From contig NZ_PITQ01000003.1 of assembly GCF_002834385.1 (NCBI RefSeq), forward strand, positions 186,001 through 250,000: DNA of 64,000 nt, given 5' to 3'. Made by a program: the position numbers and the translations under genes. Positions 56,062 through 64,000 of the stretch are shown piece after piece (the first letter of the stretch is position 1; each line of letters begins with the position of its first letter). Source of the DNA: Rahnella sp. AA. GTDB lineage: Bacteria > Pseudomonadota > Gammaproteobacteria > Enterobacterales > Enterobacteriaceae. Under the pieces are notes generated by a model that had not been told where the DNA came from, made no database searches, and saw only the letters and a list, made by a program, of their open reading frames with translations.

Positions 56062-56291
56062 TTTCGGTTTTTCACTTGCAGTGAGGGCTTCATCGGGATC
56101 GAGTAAATTTCGGTTTCTCACTCGCCGTGGGGGCTTCATCGGAATCGAGAAAATTTCGGTTTTTCACTCGCCGTGAGGGCTTCATCGGAATCGAGAAAAT
56201 TTCGGTTTCTCACAAGCCGTGGGGGCTTAATCGGAATCGAGAAAATTGCGGTTTCTCACGAACGGTGGGAGCTTAATCGGAATTGAGAAAA
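56062..56291 (+). repeat. Tandem array of five 46-bp units opening repeat copy 5
   Basis: Units start at 56062, 56108, 56154, 56200 and 56246, each 46 bp, with a partial sixth at 56292. They share TTTCGGTTTCTCAC and GGAATCGAGAAAA but vary inside (CTTGCAG, CTCGCCG, AAGCCG, GAACGG). They are six bp longer than the units in copy 3. Confidence 0.93.
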
Positions 56292-56795
56292 TTTCGGTTT
56301 CTCACGGACGGTGATCACTTAACGCGCTGCGCCGAAACCGCCAAAGAGGGAGGAAAGCGCCTCCCTCTTTGATCTCCCACGCTTTTTTCACTGCGCGCTG
56401 CCGCTGGAACGATGGACATGTTCTGTTACTCCGACGAGTGGCGCGAAATCTTGCCGCTGCGCGGTTCCTTCCCTACGGGTTTCGAGCCTGAGGTCTCGAA
56501 CCCTCGGTCAGCAAAATTTCTGAGCGCGCCAGCTTACCTTTCTTAAAGATAAAACCAGACCGTTTTTGAATTGAAAAAGCCATTGGCCGCTATCAGAAAG
56601 CTTGCTGAATGAGTGTTTCGAGACCTCAGGCTCGAAGACCGAAATGAAGGTACCGCGCAGCGGCAAGATTTCGCGGCAATAGCTGTGGTTGCTGAAACAT
56701 AGTCAGCGAGCGACAGCGCGCAGTTAAAAAAGCGCAGAGTCCAGAGACCCGCGCGTTACCGGGTCTTTGGTCGGTGTGGGCCGACGCCCACGACC

Positions 56796-56831
56796 TTGAC
56801 GTTGAAGTTGAAGTTGAAGTTGAAGTTGAAT
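56796..56831 (+). repeat. Hexanucleotide microsatellite at the end of repeat copy 5
   Basis: One TTGACG, four TTGAAG and one TTGAAT, directly after hairpin H3. It runs up to the stop codon of the transaminase gene. Confidence 0.9.
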
Positions 56832-57704
56832 TTAACTCCCAACTCCCCCGGTTACCTCAACCGCCATCCGAACATATATCTCCCGTAATTTCCCGGTAAT
56901 CTCCCCCGGTTTCCCATCTCCGATCGCTTTCCCGTTCAGGCTCACCACCGGCCAGATAAAGGTTGTGGCGGAACTGATGAAAATTTCCCGCGCATTCTGC
57001 GCCTCTTCCAGAGTGAACGGGCGTTCTTCAAATCGCAGATCGTTTTGTTTCGCCAGTTCGAGCAGTGCCTGGCGCGTGATACCGTGCAGGATATGCGTGC
57101 TCAGCGGACGGGTGATCAGCGTGCCGTCGGCATCGACGATCCACGCATTGCTGGAACTGGCTTCGGTGATCAGCCCGTTTTCCACCAGCAGCGCGTCGTC
57201 CGCATCGTGTTTATGTGCGTATTCTTTGGCAAGGCACGGCGCTAACAGACCGACGGTTTTAATATCGCGCCGATGCCAGCGGATATCATCCACGGAAACC
57301 ATGCGGATGCCGGTTTTGGATTTCGGATGATCAATCAGCGGACGGGCCTGCGTGAACATCAGGATAGTCGGGCTGACAGTTTCGCCGGGAAAATCAAAGT
57401 CACGGTCGCCGCTGTTACCACGGCTGATTTGCAGATACACCGCCCCTTCCCGCAAATTATTTTCGGCGATTAGCCGGTTTTGCAGGATTTCGATTTCTCC
57501 TGGTGCGCAGGGTAACCGCAGATCCAGTGCCTGACACGAACGCACCAGCCGGGCCAGATGGGCGGCATTATCCAGCAACCGGCCATTCAGGACGGCGCTC
57601 ACTTCATACACCGCATCCGCAAATAAGAAACCGCGGTCAAAGACAGATACCTTCGCATCCTGCTCGGCAACAAACTCCCCGTTGAGGTATACCGTTCTGG
57701 TCAT
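56832..57704 (-). CDS. Class IV aminotransferase, D-amino-acid transaminase type
   Basis: This 290-residue PLP enzyme is of fold type IV. The N-terminal VYLNGEFVAEQDAKVSVFDRGFLFADAVYEVSAV is typical of D-alanine transaminases. The PLP lysine is K149 in HRRDIKTVGLL, and ENGLITEASSSNAWIV and THILHGITRQ follow the family pattern. It should swap amino groups between D-amino acids and 2-oxo acids, for example D-Ala with 2-oxoglutarate giving D-Glu. The ATG at 57704 follows CAGGAAAA. It is a single gene, 5.5 kb from operon C, and its product links functionally to D-amino-acid use there. Its stop lies at the end of repeat copy 5. Confidence 0.88.
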   Translation of the reverse strand: MTRTVYLNGEFVAEQDAKVSVFDRGFLFADAVYEVSAVLNGRLLDNAAHLARLVRSCQALDLRLPCAPGEIEILQNRLIAENNLREGAVYLQISRGNSGDRDFDFPGETVSPTILMFTQARPLIDHPKSKTGIRMVSVDDIRWHRRDIKTVGLLAPCLAKEYAHKHDADDALLVENGLITEASSSNAWIVDADGTLITRPLSTHILHGITRQALLELAKQNDLRFEERPFTLEEAQNAREIFISSATTFIWPVVSLNGKAIGDGKPGEITGKLREIYVRMAVEVTGGVGS

Positions 57705-57826
57705 GTTATTTTTCCTGGCCAAATTGAAATAGGATTTTTATTAGCTTAACTGAGTCACAGGAATAAACTGCGTGAAAACTGAGCGGGCGATGTTGACGTA
57801 ACGCAGGTTTCTGGCTGCCGGCGCAT

Positions 57827-57853
57827 AAAAAAAGCGCTCCGTTGAGCGCTTTT
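57827..57853 (-). terminator. Terminator of the 79-residue membrane protein gene
   Basis: AAAAGCGCTC (57830-57839) and GAGCGCTTTT (57844-57853) form a perfect 10-bp stem with loop CGTT. On the minus strand a T-run follows. Confidence 0.82.
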
Positions 57854-57873
57854 CAGAAAGTCACCTGAAGGTG

Positions 57874-58113
57874 TCAGATTTCGCCTTTCTTCTTTTTATT
57901 GCGGATCACCAGCCAGCTGATCAGTGCCATCGCTGCGCCAATAAAAATAAACCAGATGCCCAGCAGCAGTTGGGGCGCCATTTCACCCGGTGGGGTTTCA
58001 GGGCTGCCGACCACCAGACCGTGGATTGTGGCAACAACACCAATAACAAATAAAATCATGCTGTTGCGTAATAAACGGCGGGCTACGGTCATAGGTTGTC
58101 TTGGGGTGGCCAT
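57874..58113 (-). CDS. Small inner-membrane protein, two membrane segments
   Basis: This 79-residue protein has a basic N-terminus, membrane segments at about 18-36 and 47-68 and a very basic tail (RNKKKKGEI). I recognise no named family. It lies downstream of narI but is separated from it by a terminator hairpin, so it may be read independently or by readthrough. A strong terminator follows. A link to nitrate reductase is possible only by position. Confidence 0.7.
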   Translation of the reverse strand: MATPRQPMTVARRLLRNSMILFVIGVVATIHGLVVGSPETPPGEMAPQLLLGIWFIFIGAAMALISWLVIRNKKKKGEI

Positions 58114-58129
58114 CGGATGCGTCCTTGAG

Positions 58130-58165
58130 CAAAAAATAAAGATAAGGGCGCATCATAGCGCCCTT
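58130..58165 (-). terminator. Terminator after narI
   Basis: AAGGGCGC (58144-58151) pairs with GCGCCCTT (58158-58165), and on the minus strand T-rich sequence follows. It ends the narGHJI transcript 30-60 bp past the narI stop. Confidence 0.72.
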
Positions 58166-58195
58166 CGTTTTTATGTCAAAACAGACCGGTCACAT

Positions 58196-58876
58196 TCAGC
58201 GACGATTGCGCACCAGCTGATAACGCCGCGTCAGATATTCCACCGGCGCACTCCAGATATGCACCAGACGGCAGAACGGGAACAACAGGAACAACGTCAT
58301 CCCGAGCACCAGATGCACGCGGAAAATAAACGCTACGCCGTCCAGATGCGCGGCCGCACCGCCGTGGAAAGTCACCACGGACTGCGCCCAGCCGACCAGT
58401 TTCATCATTTCGCTGCCGTCCATATGTTGGGCAGAGAACGGAATAGTGCCAAGGCCGAGCGCGCACTGGATCACCAGCAATGCGATGATCATGATGTCAC
58501 CGAAGCTGGATGCTGCACGTACGCGCTCATTGCTCAGACGACGCCAGAGCAGCATGCCGCCGCCGACTAAAGTCATCACGCCACACGCGCCACCAGCAAA
58601 CATCGCCATTTGCTGTTTCACCGGTACCGGCAGGAAGGATTCGTACATCCAGTGCGGCGTCAGCATCCCGAAGGCGTGCCCGGCAATAATGCCGAGAATA
58701 CCGACGTGGAATAACGGTGAGGCTATGCGTAAGGTTTTTTTCTCCAGCAACTGGCTGGAGCCCGCGCGCCAGCTGTACTGACCGTAGTCATAGCGCAGCC
58801 AGCTGCCGACGAGAAAGACCGTGCCGCACAGGTACGGGTAAATATTGAAGAAAAAATTGTTGAGGAAGTCAGTCAT
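58196..58876 (-). CDS. narI: Respiratory nitrate reductase A gamma subunit NarI
   Basis: This 226-residue membrane cytochrome b (E. coli NarI has 225) takes electrons from quinol and passes them to NarH. Five membrane segments are visible, with the haem-ligand histidines expected in [15 protein letters not shown] near residues 55-65 and [23 protein letters not shown] near the C-terminus. The start overlaps the narJ stop by four bases. It anchors the NarGH complex to the inner membrane for anaerobic nitrate respiration. Confidence 0.96.
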   Translation of the reverse strand: MTDFLNNFFFNIYPYLCGTVFLVGSWLRYDYGQYSWRAGSSQLLEKKTLRIASPLFHVGILGIIAGHAFGMLTPHWMYESFLPVPVKQQMAMFAGGACGVMTLVGGGMLLWRRLSNERVRAASSFGDIMIIALLVIQCALGLGTIPFSAQHMDGSEMMKLVGWAQSVVTFHGGAAAHLDGVAFIFRVHLVLGMTLFLLFPFCRLVHIWSAPVEYLTRRYQLVRNRR

Positions 58877-59595
58877 TTGCGTGGTTCCCCCGCATTCATG
58901 TCATCAAGGTTCAGATACTGCGGCGCAACCGCACCGGCAAAGTGCTTCTGGCGCGCAGCTTCTTCACCGCCCGCACAGCTTTGCTCGCCGAGGAATTTGA
59001 TTTGCTCTTCTTCCCAGACGGCGTCCAGCGCAGCCGGGGTGTCGTCACGCGCTTCCTGTTTAATCCCTTCACGTACGTTTTCCGTGGCGATGTCGCTGCC
59101 GGAAAGCGCCAGCAGCAGATCAAACAGCTCCGCATAATGGCTGTCGCGTTCCTGCAAACGGGCGCTCAGCAGCGCCAGAATCGGTGCGATATCACGCAGG
59201 CCGCCGCAGGCTTCCTGTTCATCACGCGTGGTCAGATATTCCAGATAAAGCGGCAGGTAATCCGGCAGCTCGCGGCTGTCGATTTCCAGACCGGCTTCAC
59301 GGTACTGCCCCATCAGATCGACCATGGCCTGCCCGCGGTCACGAGATTCGCCGTGAACGTGTTCAAACAGCAACAGCGAGGTGGCGCGGCCACGGTCAAA
59401 CAAACCGGTGTACGCCGACTGTGCGTCGAGTAAATCTTTCTGGCAGAAATCCGTGATGTACAGCGCCAGATCCAGGCGCTGCTGAGAGCTAAGTTCCGCA
59501 GAGGTGGTCACCGCTTCAAGCAGTTCCATCTTGTGCGTCCAGAGATCTTCCGACGGGTAATCCAGCAATAAGCCAATCAGTCGTAAACTGTTCAT
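58873..59595 (-). CDS. narJ: Nitrate reductase assembly chaperone NarJ
   Basis: This 240-residue cytoplasmic chaperone is needed to insert the molybdenum cofactor and iron-sulphur cluster into NarG. It begins [16 protein letters not shown], and the core [25 protein letters not shown] and [12 protein letters not shown] are family hallmarks. It is not part of the final enzyme. The gene overlaps narI by four bases and abuts narH. Confidence 0.96.
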   Translation of the reverse strand: MNSLRLIGLLLDYPSEDLWTHKMELLEAVTTSAELSSQQRLDLALYITDFCQKDLLDAQSAYTGLFDRGRATSLLLFEHVHGESRDRGQAMVDLMGQYREAGLEIDSRELPDYLPLYLEYLTTRDEQEACGGLRDIAPILALLSARLQERDSHYAELFDLLLALSGSDIATENVREGIKQEARDDTPAALDAVWEEEQIKFLGEQSCAGGEEAARQKHFAGAVAPQYLNLDDMNAGEPRK

Positions 59596-61130
59596 TAGCC
59601 TTTCCTTTCGGTTTTCGCGCCAATGTCTATGGCATCGATGCGTTTGCTGTTAAACAGGTTGAATTTGGTATCGCTACCGTGGCAACCGTCGCCAAAGCTG
59701 AAACCACAGCCCTTCGCTTCCGGGAACGCTTCGCGCGCCTGTTCGCGGTGGCTCGATGGCACAACGAAACGGTCTTCGTAGTTAGCAATCGCCAGATAAC
59801 GGTACATTTCTTCCGCCTGTGCCGCCGTCAGCCCGACCTGCTCCAGCGCGCTGGTATCCACCACGCCTTCCACGCTTTCGGCACGTTTGAAATGGCGCAT
59901 GGCCAGCATACGTTTCAGGGCGCGCAGCACCGGTGCGGTATCGCCCGCGGTCAGCAGATTCGCCAGATATTCCACCGGAATACGCAGGCTTTCGACGTCC
60001 GGCAACACACCGCTGTGCGGCAATGCGCCCGCGTCGGCGGCGGACTGAATCGGTGACAGTGGTGGCACATACCAGACCATCGGCAGCGTGCGGTATTCCG
60101 GGTGCAGAGGCAGCGCCAGCTTCCACTCAATCGCCATTTTGTAAACCGGCGACTGACGCGCGGCGTCCATCACGGAGAGCGGAATGCCGTCGATCTCAGC
60201 CTGCGCAATCACTTCCGGATCGTTAGGATCCAGGAAAATGCTCATCTGGCTTTCGTACAGATCTTTTTCGTTTTCTACCGATGCGGCTTCTGCAATACGG
60301 TCGGCGTCATACAACACCACGCCAAGGTAGCGGATGCGACCTACGCAGGTTTCGGAACAGACCGTTGGCTGGCCGGCTTCAATGCGCGGATAACAGAAAA
60401 TACATTTTTCTGATTTGCCGCTTTTCCAGTTGAAGTAGATTTTTTTGTACGGGCAGCCGGTCAGGCACATACGCCAGCCGCGGCATTTGTCCTGATCAAT
60501 CAGCACGATGCCGTCTTCGCCACGTTTATAAATCGCGCCGCTCGGACAGGTAGCCACGCATGCCGGGTTCAGGCAGTGTTCGCACAAACGTGGCAGGTAC
60601 GCCATGAAGGTGTTTTCGAACTCGCCGTACATTTCTTTCTGCATATTGGCAAAGTTCTGGTCGGCAGAACGCTTGCTGAACTCGGTGCCTAAATCGTCTT
60701 CCCAGTTCGGGCCGCCGACGATTTTCTTCATGCGTTTGCCGGTCAGCAGGGAGCGCGGACGCGCCACCGGCTGATGTTTACCGTCTTTCGCGGTGTGCAG
60801 ATGCTGATAATCGAAATCAAACGGTTCGTAATAATCGTCAATTTCCGGCATATGCGGGTTGGCGAAAATTTTATGCAGCAGGTTGGCTTTGTTGCCCATA
60901 CGTGGCTGCAATTTGCCGTTGATTTTACGGATCCAGCCGCCCTTCCATTTTTCCTGATTTTCCCAGTCGTGCGGATAACCCAGGCCCGGTTTGGTTTCGA
61001 CGTTATTGAACCACGCGTATTCCATCCCTTCGCGGCTGGTCCAGACGTTTTTACAGGTCACAGAACAGGTGTGGCAGCCAATGCATTTGTCGAGGTTCAG
61101 CACCATGCCGACTTGTGAACGAATTTTCAT
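59595..61130 (-). CDS. narH: Respiratory nitrate reductase A beta subunit NarH
   Basis: This 511-residue iron-sulphur protein carries electrons from NarI to NarG. The four cysteine groups are visible: CIGCHTCSVTC near residue 16, CEHCLNPACVATCPSGA, CRGWRMCLTGCPYKK (the tryptophan in place of a cysteine marks the [3Fe-4S] cluster) and CIFCYPRIEAGQPTVCSETC. Length and sequence match E. coli NarH (512). Its start overlaps the narG stop by four bases. Confidence 0.97.
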   Translation of the reverse strand: MKIRSQVGMVLNLDKCIGCHTCSVTCKNVWTSREGMEYAWFNNVETKPGLGYPHDWENQEKWKGGWIRKINGKLQPRMGNKANLLHKIFANPHMPEIDDYYEPFDFDYQHLHTAKDGKHQPVARPRSLLTGKRMKKIVGGPNWEDDLGTEFSKRSADQNFANMQKEMYGEFENTFMAYLPRLCEHCLNPACVATCPSGAIYKRGEDGIVLIDQDKCRGWRMCLTGCPYKKIYFNWKSGKSEKCIFCYPRIEAGQPTVCSETCVGRIRYLGVVLYDADRIAEAASVENEKDLYESQMSIFLDPNDPEVIAQAEIDGIPLSVMDAARQSPVYKMAIEWKLALPLHPEYRTLPMVWYVPPLSPIQSAADAGALPHSGVLPDVESLRIPVEYLANLLTAGDTAPVLRALKRMLAMRHFKRAESVEGVVDTSALEQVGLTAAQAEEMYRYLAIANYEDRFVVPSSHREQAREAFPEAKGCGFSFGDGCHGSDTKFNLFNSKRIDAIDIGAKTERKG

Positions 61131-64000
61131 TTGGCTTTCTCCTGACCTTTTTTAGGGAGCACTGCGGCCTGCACGTAATCGTTGCCTTCATCGTCTAACC
61201 AGTCGATGCGGTTCATTTTGCGGACAATCACGAACTCATCGCGGTTAGAACCGACGGTGCCGTAATAGTTGAAACCGTAAGAAAGCTGCGCGTAACCGCC
61301 GATCATGTGCGTCGGTTTCGGACAAACGCGGGTCACGGAGTTGTGAATACCGCCGCGCTGCTGGCTGATTTCGGAGCCCGGAATGTTCACGATACGTTCC
61401 TGCGCGTGATACATCATGGTCATCCCCGCCGGTACGCGCTGGCTGACCACCGCACGGGCGCTCAGTGAGCCGTTGGCGTTGAAAGCTTCAATCCAGTCGT
61501 TGTCTTCGATACCCAGCTTTGTCGCATCGTCTTCACTGAGCCAGACAATCGGGCCGCCGCGACCTAAGGTCAGCATCAGCAGGTTGTCGCTGTAGGTGGA
61601 GTGAATGCCCCATTTCTGGTGCGGCGTCAGGAAGTTCAGCGCCATTTCCGGATTGCCGTTCGGTTTCGCATTCAGCAACGGCTGCGCCGCGCGGGTGTCG
61701 ATTGGCGGACGGTAAACCAGCAGGCTTTCACCGAAAGCACGCATCCATTCGTGATCCTGATAAATCTGCTGGCGGCCTGACAGCGTGCGCCAGGGGATCA
61801 GCTCATGCACGTTGGTGTAACAGGCGTTGTAAGAAACGTGTTCGTCTTCCAGACCAGACCAGGTCGGGCTGGAGATGATTTTGCGCGGCTGAGCCTGAAT
61901 ATCGCGGAAGCGGATTTTCTCGTCTTCTTTATTGAGCGCCAGATGCGTGTGGTCGCGGCCGGTGTTGGCACTCAGCGCCGCCCAGGCTTTCACGGCAACC
62001 TGACCGTTGGTTTCCGGTGCCAGCGTCAGGATCACTTCGGCAGCGTCGATAGCCGTTTCGATGCACGGACGCCCTTTCGCTGCGCCATCGGCCTTGGTGT
62101 AGTTCAGCTTTTTCAGCAGCTCAACTTCACTGTCGGTGTTCCAGCTGATGCCTTTACCGCCGTTACCGAGTTTTTCCAGCAATGGCCCGACTGAGGTGAA
62201 ACGTTCGTACGTATTCGGATAATCGCGTTCAACGGTCATCAGATGCGGCGCGGTGCGTCCCGGGATCAGGTCGCATTCGCCTTTTTTCCAGTCTTCCACG
62301 CCCAGCGGCTGCGCCAGTTCGGCGGCCGAATCGTGCTGGATTGGCAGCGTGACCACGTCGGTTTCCACGCCCAGATGCCCGACGCAAACCCGTGAGAACT
62401 CTTTGGCGATGCCTTTGTAGATTTCCCAGTCACTTTTAGAATCCCACGCCGGATCCACCGCCGCAGACAGCGGATGAATAAACGGATGCATATCCGAGGT
62501 ATTCATGTCGTCTTTTTCATACCAGGTTGCGGTCGGCAGAACGATGTCGGAATACAGACAGGTGCTGGACATACGGAAATCGAGTGTCACCACCAGATCC
62601 AGTTTGCCTTCACCGCCCTGCGCCTGCCATTCGACTTCTTCCGGCATCACGCCACCCTGAATGCCCAAATCTTCTCCCTGAATACCGTGTTCGGTGCCCA
62701 GCAGATATTTCAGCATGTACTCGTGGCCTTTACCGGAAGAACCCAGCAGGTTGGAGCGCCAGACGAACAGGTTACGCGGGAAGTTCTGCGGATTGTCCGG
62801 CTGTTCCGCGGCGAAACGCACGCTGCCGTCTTTCAGGGCTGCGACGGTGAAATCTGCCGGAGACTGACCGGCGACTTTCGCCTGTTCCGCGATGTGCAGC
62901 GGGTTAACGTTTAGCTGCGGCGCGGATGGCAACCAGCCCATACGCTCGGCGCGCACGTTGAAATCAATCATGCTGCCGGTGAATTTTGATTTATCCGCCA
63001 GCGGGGACAACAGTTCCTGCGGCGCGACGGTTTCATAACGCCACTGGCTGGAGTGGTTATAGAAGAACGAGGTGCTGTTCATGTGGCGTGGCGGACGCTG
63101 CCAGTCGAGGCCAAACGCCAGCGGCTGCCAGCCGGTTTGCGGACGCAGTTTTTCCTGACCGACGTAGTGAGCCCAGCCGCCGCCGCTCTGACCGACACAA
63201 CCGCAGAAAATCAGCATGTTGATCAGGCCGCGGTAGTTCATGTCGAGGTGATACCAGTGGTTCATCCCGGCACCCACGATGATCATCGAACGACCGTGAG
63301 TTTTGTTGGCGTTATCGGCAAATTCGTTAGCGATACGCACGATGTTGTGCTGAGAAACACCGGTGATTTTTTCGGCCCAGGCTGGCGTGTAGGCTTTGAT
63401 TTCGTCAAAGCTTTGCGCGCAGTTTTCATCATTAAGGCCACGTTCGATGCCGTAGTTTGCCAGCGTCAGGTCATAAACGCTCGCCACCAGACCGGTGGTA
63501 CCGTCAGCCAGTTGCAGGCGTTTCACCGGCAATTTGTGCATCAGAATTTCATCCAGCGCCACGCTGTTGAAATGTTCGCTGACTTCGCCGCCGAAGTACG
63601 GATAACCGACGTTCACGACTTCATCGTGATTATCCAGCAGGCTCAGTTGCAGGCTGACGTCTTTATGGTCTTTGCCTTCGCGTGATTCCAGATTCCACTG
63701 GCCTTTTTCGCCCCAGCGGTAACCGATGGAACCCAGCGGAGAAACCAGTTCACCGGTGTTTTCATCAAAGGCGATGGTTTTCCACTGCGGGTTGTTTTCC
63801 TGCCCGAGGTTGTCCACCAGATCGGACGCACGCAACATACGGCCAGCGGCATAAGAGCCGTCTTCGCGCGGTTCGAGCATGACCAGCATCGGCATGTCGG
63901 TGTAACGGCGCACGTAGTCGGTGAAATACTGACTTGGCGCGTCAACGTGGAAGGATTTGAGGATCACATGGCCCATTGCCAGCGCCAGCGCGCTGTCGGT
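61127..64000 (-). CDS. narG: Respiratory nitrate reductase A alpha subunit NarG, partial
   Basis: This is the catalytic subunit that reduces nitrate to nitrite with a molybdenum bis-MGD cofactor. The window holds the C-terminal part of about 957 residues out of roughly 1,250; the N-terminal [4Fe-4S] site and the molybdenum aspartate lie beyond the right edge. The frame is open to base 64000. Segments such as MIIVGAGMNHWYHLDMNYRGLINML, LDFRMSSTCLYSDIVLPTATWYEKDDMNTSDMHPF and the C-terminal NRIDWLDDEGND are as in E. coli NarG. It is the first gene of the narGHJI operon, whose FNR- and NarL-controlled promoter lies outside. Confidence 0.97.
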   Translation of the reverse strand, partial: TDSALALAMGHVILKSFHVDAPSQYFTDYVRRYTDMPMLVMLEPREDGSYAAGRMLRASDLVDNLGQENNPQWKTIAFDENTGELVSPLGSIGYRWGEKGQWNLESREGKDHKDVSLQLSLLDNHDEVVNVGYPYFGGEVSEHFNSVALDEILMHKLPVKRLQLADGTTGLVASVYDLTLANYGIERGLNDENCAQSFDEIKAYTPAWAEKITGVSQHNIVRIANEFADNANKTHGRSMIIVGAGMNHWYHLDMNYRGLINMLIFCGCVGQSGGGWAHYVGQEKLRPQTGWQPLAFGLDWQRPPRHMNSTSFFYNHSSQWRYETVAPQELLSPLADKSKFTGSMIDFNVRAERMGWLPSAPQLNVNPLHIAEQAKVAGQSPADFTVAALKDGSVRFAAEQPDNPQNFPRNLFVWRSNLLGSSGKGHEYMLKYLLGTEHGIQGEDLGIQGGVMPEEVEWQAQGGEGKLDLVVTLDFRMSSTCLYSDIVLPTATWYEKDDMNTSDMHPFIHPLSAAVDPAWDSKSDWEIYKGIAKEFSRVCVGHLGVETDVVTLPIQHDSAAELAQPLGVEDWKKGECDLIPGRTAPHLMTVERDYPNTYERFTSVGPLLEKLGNGGKGISWNTDSEVELLKKLNYTKADGAAKGRPCIETAIDAAEVILTLAPETNGQVAVKAWAALSANTGRDHTHLALNKEDEKIRFRDIQAQPRKIISSPTWSGLEDEHVSYNACYTNVHELIPWRTLSGRQQIYQDHEWMRAFGESLLVYRPPIDTRAAQPLLNAKPNGNPEMALNFLTPHQKWGIHSTYSDNLLMLTLGRGGPIVWLSEDDATKLGIEDNDWIEAFNANGSLSARAVVSQRVPAGMTMMYHAQERIVNIPGSEISQQRGGIHNSVTRVCPKPTHMIGGYAQLSYGFNYYGTVGSNRDEFVIVRKMNRIDWLDDEGNDYVQAAVLPKKGQEKAK

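Larger units (their letters stand above)
56062..56833 (+). repeat. Modular palindromic repeat, copy 5 (core inverted relative to copy 4)
   Basis: This is the longest copy. It opens with five 46-bp units, then the GCGCCGAAACCGCC module and hairpin H1 (CAAAGAGGGAG 56342-56352 with CTCCCTCTTTG 56361-56371). The core is bounded by GCTTTTTT (56381-56388) and AAAAAAGC (56726-56733). H2 is CCAGAGACCC (56741-56750) with GGGTCTTTGG (56761-56770), H3 is GTGGGC/GCCCAC (56776-56791), and a hexamer run follows. Flanks are nearly identical to copy 4, but the core reads in the reverse direction. It lies between convergent genes. Confidence 0.88.

Noticed and set aside
56062-56291. Tandem 46-bp array considered as a CRISPR array
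   Set aside because: The units are directly joined with no unique spacers, and there are no cas genes. It is a plain tandem repeat.
13320-56833. Repeat copies considered as insertion sequences
   Set aside because: They hold no transposase-like frame and no target duplication can be recognised from this window alone. A non-autonomous element remains possible but unproven.

Overview
The window looks like chromosomal DNA of an enterobacterium (Gammaproteobacteria, Enterobacterales). Supporting genes are an asc beta-glucoside locus very close to that of E. coli, narGHJI, an OmpF-type porin, fhuF and Gsi/Dpp-type peptide importers. A plant- or soil-associated Rahnella/Serratia-like genus fits best, but this is inferred from protein resemblance only. 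I see no rRNA, tRNA, prophage, insertion sequence or CRISPR array. Both ends cut a gene: an M20 amidohydrolase on the left and narG on the right.

Layout. 1-2.3 kb: an amidohydrolase and an MFS exporter. 2.4-10.4 kb: a beta-glucoside island with ascG/ascFB, then an AraC-type regulator divergent from a GH30 glycosidase and a GPH symporter. 10.6-13.3 kb: a His/Pro-rich secreted peptide and a PAS-GGDEF-EAL protein. 13.7-15.0 kb: a compact type VI secretion cassette (Hcp, a Tlde1-like L,D-transpeptidase effector, a small membrane protein as candidate immunity). 15.5-23.4 kb: peptide-importer operon A, with a FadR-type GntR regulator and a gamma-glutamyltransferase. 24.3-30.1 kb: a DapA-like aldolase, fhuF, an unknown protein, and an MHS transporter/RpiR regulator/dehydrogenase set. 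30.8-40.4 kb: importer operon B with two M20 peptidases and a degenerate M24 protein, divergent from a HutC-type regulator. 41.0-51.3 kb: importer operon C, which combines a Gsi-like transporter with a DmpA-type peptidase, an M55 D-aminopeptidase, DgcA, DgcN and a LysR regulator. 51.6-57.7 kb: porin, MsbA-like ABC exporter, DUF2461 protein and D-amino-acid transaminase. 57.9-64 kb: a small membrane protein and narIJHG.

Two themes stand out. First, three complete Opp/Dpp-type importers lie within 36 kb, each with its own peptidases and regulator. Operon C is a coherent candidate system for taking up and dismantling D-amino-acid-containing peptides such as cell-wall fragments, feeding D-glutamate into the DgcN/DgcA route. 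Second, five long modular non-coding repeats (about 0.35-0.8 kb) sit at about 13.3, 23.4, 30.1, 40.4 and 56.1 kb, four of them between convergent genes. Their terminal hairpins keep pairing while their sequence changes. Two copies have the same flanks but an inverted core, and some copies carry tandem 39-46 bp units or a hexanucleotide microsatellite. These repeats are the strongest signal in the window that ordinary gene annotation does not explain.
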